NCBI GenBank assembly: GCA_003427395.1
Contig: BFEA01000092.1
Span: 2,282,577-2,333,138 of the forward strand
Reading direction: 5' to 3'
Origin: Chara braunii
Taxonomy: Eukaryota > Streptophyta > Charophyceae > Charales > Characeae
Length of the DNA: 50,562 nt
Shown here: piece by piece, positions 43,968-50,562 of the stretch
Numbering within the stretch: the first letter of the stretch is position 1
Layout: every line of letters begins with the position of its first letter
The notes under the pieces: generated by a model
Seen by the model: the letters and a program-made list of their open reading frames with translations, nothing else
Databases searched by the model: none
Told to the model about the DNA's origin: nothing
Position numbers and translations under genes: made by a program

Positions 43968-44100
43968 AGAGAGAGAGAGAGAGAGGGAGAGAGAGAGAGA
44001 GAGGAGATGCACTTCCTCACATATCCCTGCCCTTCTGATTTGATTTTCGCACCGTGAGTGAGAGTGGGCGCCTCTCTCTCTCTCTCACAAGTGGTGTGAA
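43968..44100. repeat. GA and CT microsatellites
   Basis: A GA run at about 43,970-44,005 is followed after 65 bp by a CT run at about 44,070-44,090, a potential foldback pair. Nothing else recognisable lies between 43,830 and 44,470. Confidence 0.6.
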
Positions 44101-44475
44101 GAGGTGGTGGAGAATTCCATTGATGCTCAGCCCAGAAATGAGAGAGTTGGTCCTGGCTGACTATGCACTTGTATTCGAGCATGGTGCGGCCGTTAGGCAC
44201 TCAGTCCAAACAGAGCCCCATGCGGTCTCGGATGGGAGCTCCGGAGACCAAAACAACAATTTTTGCGGCCTTGGGCCTGGGCTCTCGTGCTCCCCGCCGC
44301 ATTTTTTTCTCAACAGTGGAAGGCAGGCCTTGCAGAACCGTTATGTGGGGTCCAGCTTAGCTTTCATAAGATTGTAGATGTGGGCCAGTTATGCGTATCT
44401 GGTCTGGGCCGGAAGAGGTGCGGATGGCTATCTTTATCTCAGTGGCTAAAGCTCCAAGTCACAGTTTTGTTTTGC

Positions 44476-44530
44476 TTAAACCACCACTACCCCTGCAGTC
44501 ATGAATTTGGGGGGATCGGTAGCACATCTC
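44476..44530. mobile_element. TTAA-type MITE left end, copy H
   Basis: TTAA (44,476-44,479) is followed by ACCACTACCCCTGCAG. No matching right end is clear, so this is a fragment. Confidence 0.35.
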
Positions 44531-44589
44531 TTCGAGGGCTACGGGTAGCACAATGGAAAATGCGTTGAATTTCCCCTGAGATTTATTTC

Positions 44590-44935
44590 ATAGTTGAAAT
44601 GATTCTTTTTTTTTTAAATATTTTTCCTATAAAAATCATGACAAAATCCAAGGACCCTCAAATTTTCAGAATTGTCGAGTCTTCCTTCTGAGTGCCAAAA
44701 ATTGAGGAAGTTGGGGTACTTTTCCCGTTGGCCCACGTGTAGTGGACCGGCAAACGTGGGGAAATGCAACAAAACGGTGGCATTTATTTCACGGTCAATT
44801 TTATTTTTTTTTCCCCTTCATTTTTTTATATTTCTCCTGGAAAGATCACAACCTAATCTACAAGATCTCAAATTTTTGGACTTTTTTTGTCAATTCTTCT
44901 GAGCGCGCAAAATTGCCGAAGTTGGTGGTTGACAA
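44590..44935. repeat. Diverged tandem repeat, two units of about 200 bp
   Basis: TTATTTCATAGTTGAAATGATTC...AAATTTTCAGAATTGTCGAG...TTCTGAGTGCCAAAAATTGAGGAAG-type order (44,584-44,712) returns at about 44,785-44,925 as TTATTTCACGGTCAATTTTA...AAATTTTTGGACTTTTTTTG...TTCTGAGCGCGCAAAATTGC. AT-rich, no coding. Confidence 0.6.
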
Positions 44936-45119
44936 TCCTTGGACTGGACACGCCTGTGCCTAACCCGGTTCGCCGCCCCTCCTAAGAACCCGGCCCGTTA
45001 GGTCAGGAAAGTTGGATATAGGCCGGCAGGGGTAGTGGGTAGTGGTGGTGTAAAGGGCGGTGGCGTCGACATCGTCGTTGAATGGAGCGGCCCTAGGTAA
45101 TTCAGAATTACTTTGTTAT

Positions 45120-45222
45120 GTTCATCTGTGTGGTTGCAGCTGGGTTCGATCTCTGGTCTGTATATCAACAGGTCATAGAGTTGTGGGTATACCAACTAAG
45201 CCAGGCCCTCTGGTCGTGTTAT
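45120..45222 (-). mobile_element. tRNA-related SINE or decayed tRNA
   Basis: On the minus strand TGGCTTAGTTGG (matching the polymerase III A box) lies about 50 bp before GATCGAACCC (matching the B box). In between, CAACTCTATGACCTGTTG can form an anticodon-like arm. The acceptor stem does not close convincingly. A SINE head is therefore more likely than a working tRNA; no A-tail or target duplication was identified. Confidence 0.4.
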
Positions 45223-45965
45223 AAGTTCTGTCTAGCGAGTTTTGTTGCTGCTCCTCTGTGAAGAATATCGGGTGGTTAGGCCTCCCTGTTCGCATTCTTG
45301 TCCGCAAGACAATGAATGGGTGTGCATATAGATCTGGATATTTCAGTAGGTGTGTTGGAATGTGAATGGTTTACGGAAAAAAAGACGAACAGTCCTCTGG
45401 GGGCAGGAGCACACTCTGAGGAGTTCAGTTGCAGATTTTTTGTTTGGTCAGAAGATTCCTTGGATGTCAGCTTTCTTTTCTGCTTTTTTTTGGCTTGCTG
45501 CAGGGTAAGGGGAACTTAGTATCTGTGGTTGGTACTGATATTGGTTGTTGTTGTCCCCCCGCTTGACGGCTGTTGAGAAAAAAGAGTGCCTGCGGTGCCC
45601 AGCCTGTCATAACTGTCCTGGCTGTTTATTAAGGCGGAGCGTAGCTCTGCAGGGGTTCCAGAAGGTGCTCTTTTGGAATGCCGCAGCAAACTGAGGTGAG
45701 ATTTGTGCTTGGAGTCTTGGACTATTTATACGGCCAGTGGCTTCTAGAACGTGAGGGCAGCTGTTTCTTTCTTTGTCGATGGAGTCATCTGTGGCGCTGC
45801 GGAATGTTTCTTTGTTGTCACAATCGTCGTCGTCGTTCCCGCCGCGGTCATCATCCCCCTCTTTCGTGGTTCATGTGGTATTCTGTATAGGATGCTGCCG
45901 TTGCCAGTCGGGAACGCATCCCCATAGACAATAGCAGCATGCTACCTTGGTGGATATCTAGTGGA

Positions 45966-46411
45966 GCAGACGGAGAGTAGAGAGGAGAGTAGGTGGCAGG
46001 TTCCACTACAGGCTAGGCTTCCCCCGAATTTAACGTACGGGCGTTACACAGCTGAATTTTTGGTATCTTTCAGTCTAAATACGTGTCTACGATGACCGTA
46101 TGTTGTAATTTGGGGGAAGAGGGTAGCAGGGGGGGGGGGACTCGTTTAAGAGAGCCTGAATGTGGATGGGCTTTAATCAGAGATGGAGGCAGACGGAGAG
46201 TAGAGAGGAGAGTAGGTGGCAGGTTCCACTACAGGCTAGGCTTCCCCCGAATTTAACGTACGGGCGTTACACAGCTGAATTTTTGGTATCTTTCAGTCTA
46301 AATACGTGTCTACGATGACCGTATGTTGTAATTTGGGGGAAGAGGGTAGCAGGGGGGGGGGACTCGTTTAAGAGAGCCTGAATGTGGATGGGCTTTAATC
46401 AGAGATGGAGG
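45966..46411. repeat. Tandem duplication of a 223-bp unit carrying a MITE
   Basis: The sequence beginning GCAGACGGAGAGTAGAGAGG at 45,966 repeats at 46,189 almost without change. Each unit is a satellite-like segment (GGCAGGTTCCACTA...GAGCCTGAATGTGGATGGGC then TTTAATCAGAGATGG) with an inserted element. Confidence 0.9.
46018..46119. mobile_element. 102-bp MITE inside a satellite unit (second copy 46,241-46,342)
   Basis: It starts CTTCCCCCGAATTTAACGTA and ends TGTTGTAATTTGGGGGAAG; the ends are inverted over about 20 bp with a few mismatches. It is flanked by AGG on both sides. The satellite units at 46,412-46,780 lack it. Confidence 0.75.
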
Positions 46412-46785
46412 CAGATGGAGAATATAGCAGATCAACTGTGATTTTCTGCACCTGGCCAAACAAGATGTCCAGATTCAGGCCTTCCATTGAACTCTGGGCA
46501 GGTTCCACTAGCAGATAGGATGGGATTAAGAGGCTGAATCTGGACCGGGTTTTGATCGGAGTTAAAGAAAAACACAGATAAACTGCAATTTTCTGCACAT
46601 ACCCAAAAACGACGTCCAGATTCAGGCATTCCATCTATAATCCTGGGCAGGTTCCAGTAGAGCAGATTGAATTGGAGCCCGAGTTTGAATGGATTTTGAT
46701 CAGAGATGCAGAAAAGCAGATCACCTGCGATTTTCTGCACCTGCCCAGAAAAGGCATCCAGATTCAGGCGTCCCATCCAATCCTC
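46412..46785. repeat. Satellite of diverged units of about 125 bp
   Basis: Three units each contain AGATCAACTGTGATTTTCTG-like, CACCTGCCCA..., GTCCAGATTCAGGC and CTGGGCAGGTTCCA phrases. They align with the MITE-free parts of the 223-bp units upstream. The minus-strand frames across them repeat the same degraded phrase and are not a known protein. A short CTG run lies at about 46,871-46,886. Confidence 0.75.
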
Positions 46786-47169
46786 TTTGCTAGTGGGATC
46801 TCTCTAAGATGGCAAGTGGAACATGACACCAAAATTTTTTTTGTACAAAGGCTGGGCATGCTTTTGCAGGTGCTGCTGCTGCTGCTAAGGAGCTGATCAC
46901 TGTGGAAGATTGCGTAGCGGTCATCCCACAGCCATTCGGTCACTGCATTATTTAGCCAGCCCAGCAGGTTCTGCTGCTGATTGGTGGGTGTTGTAGTAGG
47001 AAAGATATTTTCCGTGGTGTTCACTCAAGTCTGCAAATTTAAGTTTCATGTCGGGCATGTAACTGAAGTCCTTCACCATGGTTGGATCAGGATAGTGGCA
47101 TATGCATTCACAACCCCATATGTCCCTCAGTGGTGTAAGGAAGGCACTGGTACGAACAGTGCACATTAA

Positions 47170-47383
47170 ACCCACCCACACTTGGCCCAGCTATCGATGC
47201 CGAGCAGGTCGCAGTGCGCTAACGTGAAACGCCTGTGGCCGATAGCCGGGCCAAGTACTGGCGATAGCCGAGCAGGTTGCAGTGCGCTAACGTGAAACGC
47301 CTGTGCCCGCTATTGATGCCGAGCAGGTCGCAGTGCGCTAACGTGAAACGCCTGTGGCCGATAGCCGGGCCAAGTACTGGTGG
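47170..47383. mobile_element. TTAA-type MITE, copy I, with internal triplication
   Basis: TTAA (47,166-47,169) precedes ACCCACCCACACTTGGCC. The right end reads GGGCCAAGTACTGGTGG. Inside, GCAGTGCGCTAACGTGAAAC followed by GCCTGTG occurs three times (about 47,211, 47,278 and 47,330). The end motif GATAGCCGGGCCAAGTACTG also occurs internally at about 47,242, so an array formed by recombination or serial insertion of the same element is likely. Confidence 0.65.
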
Positions 47384-48645
47384 CCGAATTTTGCACATCG
47401 TGGATGTGTTGCCGCCGAGGATAAGGAGTGAAGTGACAGCAAGGAATGGAACATTCAAGGGACGAAATATGGTGGGATGTAGTGTACTTATGGGGAAGAA
47501 TATGTCAGAAGTTGTGGTGGGTTGGACTGTATCCGCTCGCCGGAGGGATAGCAACCACAATAGATTTTTGTGCCTAAAGAGTAATCGAATTGAATTGAAT
47601 CACCGGCACGTCGCCCAGCTATTAAAGCCAAACCTGAAAATATGGGCGCGCCCTAAAAAGCGGAACTGACGAGGGCCACATTTTTGTTGGCGCCGACAAC
47701 CGTTTTGGTCCGATACCCCCCCTCAGTCCCCGTGAGTTGTGGCTCTAAAAGAGTCCTGCACATTTCTATCTGAAGTGGGGGAAAGGCATGGCTTGTTTAA
47801 TGATAGTGTGTAGATAGACAGGGAGGGTCTCTGGAGAAGGTGGGGGGGAGAGAGAAAGGATAGAGTGAGAGTGGTGTGCAAACTGTGTACCGCAGAGTAT
47901 TTCTGTAGAAGGTGATGACATTGTGTCCATGGCTGCACAGACAACGGTCTCCACTGTGGTCATTTAGTGGCAATCAAGGTGGAATGAAGTGGACCGGAAA
48001 GAGGAGGAGAGGTTGTTGGTTCCAAGTCCGATAGTGAGCGTACTCACTTGGGAAAAATGCTAAACACGACAGACTAAAACACTTCGTTTGTCGGTTGGAG
48101 TGAGTAGGGAGGCACTGTACGGAATCAGAGCTCTGTGAAGCGTGATAAGTGTCAGCATATACGGCCATTTGCAGGTTCGAGAGGGGGGAAGTTTTTTTCA
48201 GGCCGCACCGAGGCCTGAAGTTTTTTAGGTGGATGCAGTCCAGGACCCACGGCTCCATGGTTTAGTAGTGTACTGTATTCATACGAACTTTCAGGTCCGA
48301 TGCAGTCATTATGAAAAAGAGGCTCGGGCAGGCCGCGTTTCGTTTTCGGTTGACATACGAAGGAGAAGAATGAGCCTCGTGAAAAGGCGGTTGGAAACCA
48401 AAAAAAGAAAACCTGTGAGCACTCTTTCCACACCATGAATGTGTGCAACCCACCTCTCAGGTCCGATACAGTCATAATGACGGTATGCTATCGCCAGAGT
48501 GTCCTTTAGGATATCAATTGAACCTAAAACAATACACGTCACACTAGGACTTTATGGCTGTATTTAGGGCAACTTGTAGTCTAGATACAGCCATAATGGC
48601 GGGCGCCTATTTGGGTGAAGGCAGTAGGGCGCGCTCTGAAATGTA
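47384..48645. other. No gene seen; family-C relative in reverse
   Basis: About 47,605-47,725 resembles copy C2 in reverse (CCCAGCTATTAAAGCC, CTGAAAATATGGGCGCGCCC, TTTTGTTGGCGCCGACAACC). The phrase GTCCGAT.CAGTCAT.ATGA recurs at about 48,297 and 48,463. No coding sequence could be supported. Confidence 0.4.
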
Positions 48646-48650
48646 TCTGA

Positions 48651-48808
48651 CTGCAATTACGGCCAAACCTGGATGAATCTGATCACCATAACGTCCAGAG
48701 CGTAGTAGGAAAAGTCATGGTGTGAGAGAATATTAACACTCGGACATTTCCTGCTAAGCTCTGGACGTGATTATGGTTAGATTCATCAATGTTCGACCAT
48801 AATTGCAG
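48651..48808. mobile_element. Long-armed inverted-repeat element (158 bp)
   Basis: The left arm CTGCAATTACGGCCAAACCT...CATAACGTCCAGAGCGTAGT is mirrored by the right arm ending ...GACCATAATTGCAG over about 65 bp with scattered mismatches. The left half also relates to the 38,767-38,848 element. Flanks show no clear duplication. Confidence 0.6.
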
Positions 48809-48899
48809 TAAGGGCCGGTGTGAGTAGGCCACTGAATTCGGAAAAGGAGTGGGAAGCATACATTCTACGTCGCCCACGCGTGTGTAACGCGAATGGATC

Positions 48900-48914
48900 C
48901 CTCTCTCTCTCACT

Positions 48915-48953
<39 letters not shown>
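48900..48953. repeat. (CT)n-(CA)n microsatellite
   Basis: CTCTCTCT followed by CA repeats to 48,953. The frames over it are low-complexity shadows. Confidence 0.9.
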
Positions 48954-48955
<2 letters not shown>

Positions 48956-49349
48956 GAAAAGGAAAAAAAAAGAGGCATGGCGCACAAGGTGCACCGGCGA
49001 AAAGCAGTGTCTCAATGCGCTGCGTGCACAGGGCAATCGGTGCGCGTGCGGTGTAGCTGAGCGCATCCCACCCGGCGCAGCGCACTGGTGCGTCGCAAGT
49101 ATGATCTTTTGTCAATCATGTTGAGAAACAGTTCTACAGAAGTGATGAGCTGGGCAGCAGAACCACCGAATTATCGGTTGGCATGTTTGTTTCAGGGCGG
49201 GATGAAGAAGTAGCACCGTCTTGGAATGGTAATAGCACAGTTTCATTGGGCACAGCCATAGCCAGGCCGTTGTGGCAGTACACCGCATCATTTTCGCTGC
49301 TGTTCGATACTCTGTGATCAGGGAGCTGGGAAATGAACTTTTCTGTGAG

Positions 49350-49636
49350 ACCACCAGTACTTGGCCCTTACATGGGCCGTGGGCGTCCCTTAAAGCACCA
49401 CTAGCTTTCCCTCTCTTGGGAAGATGGGCTAATATCCTGCTCCTAAAAATCAAAAGCAGGGCCCGATAATGGATGCCGTTGAGTGTCATCGGCAGCCGTC
49501 GCTTTGTTTTAGACTCCTAACTATTCAGGGGCCCGGCGGCAGATCACATGGGAAACCGTAGTGGTGGGTTTTGGCTTGTAAAGATTTGGGGGCCTGACGG
49601 TGGCCCACGTGGGAGAAGGTAGTGGTGGTTTAAGGC
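49350..49636. mobile_element. TTAA-type MITE ends, copies J and K
   Basis: ACCACCAGTACTTGGCCCTT (from 49,350) is a clear left end. About 49,612-49,636 reads GGAGAAGGTAGTGGTGGT then TTAA, a right end. A similar second right-end phrase (GGAAACCGTAGTGGTGGGTT) lies at about 49,551. The pieces have been rearranged, so element limits are uncertain. Confidence 0.45.
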
Positions 49637-49881
49637 GCTGCAGCTGTTGTGTGTTGGGGAACCTACGGCTGCTGCTGAATGCACCGGCAGAAATGAATAT
49701 TTTGTTATAAAAAAAAAAAAAAGAAACAAACAAAGCCAAGTAAAACAAAGCAAAAAGCACCAGTGGAATACCACCAACTCAGGCCATAACACCTGGGTCG
49801 ATACCCGACCTCCATAACAACCTGGGCTCTTCTTACTACTGCCCCTGGCTCACTGTTAGAACATGCAAAATGGGAATGAAC

Positions 49882-49884
<3 letters not shown>

Positions 49885-49936
<52 letters not shown>
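49885..49936. repeat. (CT)n microsatellite
   Basis: CT dinucleotide array with one TTT break. It lies just before the terminal tandem array. Confidence 0.9.
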
Positions 49937-49938
<2 letters not shown>

Positions 49939-49994
49939 CCCCGTGTGTGTTTTTGGGTGCGTGAGTTTGTCTGTGTGGGTGTGGGTGCGCGAGG

Positions 49995-50562
49995 GCTACC
50001 AAGCAGCCAATCAGTCAATCAATCAAAAAACAAAAAACAAGTCGAAAAAAAGAAGGCACAAATGTGTGTGTGTGTGCATGTGATGAACCCCCCCCCCTCC
50101 TTGGAACCAAAATATCAGTCAATCGATAAAAAAACAAAAAGTGCGATGTTTGGGTGTGTGAGTTTGTGTGTGTGTGTGTGCGCGCGCGCGGGCTTGTGCA
50201 GGGGCCGGACAAACTCCTTTGACCAGCCAATAATAAATCAATCAATCAAAAAGACGAAAAAAGGGTGCACGTGTGCATGTGGTTGGGTGGGTGGGTGTGG
50301 GTGGGTGAGGGTTCGGCGCCGCCCCCCCCCCCGCCCCCGCCGGCGAGCAGCCAATCAGTCTATCAATATAAAAACAAAAAAAAGTTGAAAACGAAGAAGG
50401 CACAAACGCGTGCGTGTGTGCATGTGATGACCCCCCCCCCCCCTGCAACCAACAAATCAGTCCAACGATAAAAAAAACAGAGTGTGAATGCGTGTGCGTG
50501 CAGGGGAGGCTGGCTACCCAACTAATCAACCAATCAAAAATGGGAAAAAGTAAAAAAAAAAA
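49995..50562. repeat. Terminal higher-order tandem array
   Basis: CAGCCAATCAGTCAATCAAT (about 50,002) returns at about 50,348 as CAGCCAATCAGTCTATCAAT, a period near 346 bp. Each large unit is built from about three smaller ones. Every small unit has a CAATCA/AATCAGTC phrase, an A-rich stretch, then TGTGTG and often a C-run (CCCCCCC). It runs to the end of the window in an A-run, so its full length is unknown. Overlapping frames in all registers are artefacts of the repeat. Confidence 0.8.

Noticed and set aside
49780-49830. tRNA-like B box GGGTCGATACCC
   Set aside because: The only A-box-like phrase lies on the wrong side for either strand, so no tRNA or SINE head can be built.
49870-50388. 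172-codon plus-strand frame
   Set aside because: It consists of the CT microsatellite and the terminal tandem array; all registers are similarly open.

Overview
Nuclear DNA of a green-lineage eukaryote. The basis is one clear plant-type eIF4B gene, plant-type LINE remains, a mitochondrial-like rRNA fragment, and very repeat-rich draft sequence with two N positions/gaps. A charophyte such as Chara would fit, but that is inference; nothing here names the species.

Layout. 1-12.7 kb is a nest of decayed LINE (L1-like) copies, all on the minus strand. One near-complete element still shows endonuclease, reverse transcriptase (FADD) and C-terminal zinc-finger remnants, and it is cut up by younger insertions. 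12.7-27.4 kb is AT-rich and essentially gene-free. It carries three hAT-like MITEs with perfect 8-bp target-site duplications, divergent tandem repeats, another LINE fragment, a nuclear copy of small-subunit organelle rRNA, and a sequencing-adapter (Tn5 mosaic-end) junction that has produced a false duplication at 18.4-18.8 kb. From about 27.4 kb the sequence becomes GC-richer. 27.5-29 kb holds TTAA-flanked and TTA-flanked inverted-repeat elements, some nested or abutting.

The only gene I can support is eIF4B (30,637 onward, plus strand). It has a 655-codon open exon, and a plausible last intron would move the stop to 34,396. Downstream, 34.4-39.3 kb is G/T-rich on the plus strand with microsatellites and no supportable coding sequence. 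39.3-42 kb is a patchwork of short tandem duplications around a Ty3/gypsy-like integrase tail. 42.3-43.8 kb is a pyrimidine-rich tract. 44-50.5 kb contains more small inverted-repeat elements, a satellite with an embedded MITE, and a terminal higher-order tandem array.

The most interesting content is the set of non-autonomous DNA transposon families: the TTAA-flanked ACCACCAG family spread over both compositional halves, the hAT-like elements with a conserved subterminal palindrome, the nested TTA-flanked elements, and a MITE amplified inside a satellite. No transposase that could move them is visible in this window. Nearly all other open reading frames are low-complexity or antisense shadows.
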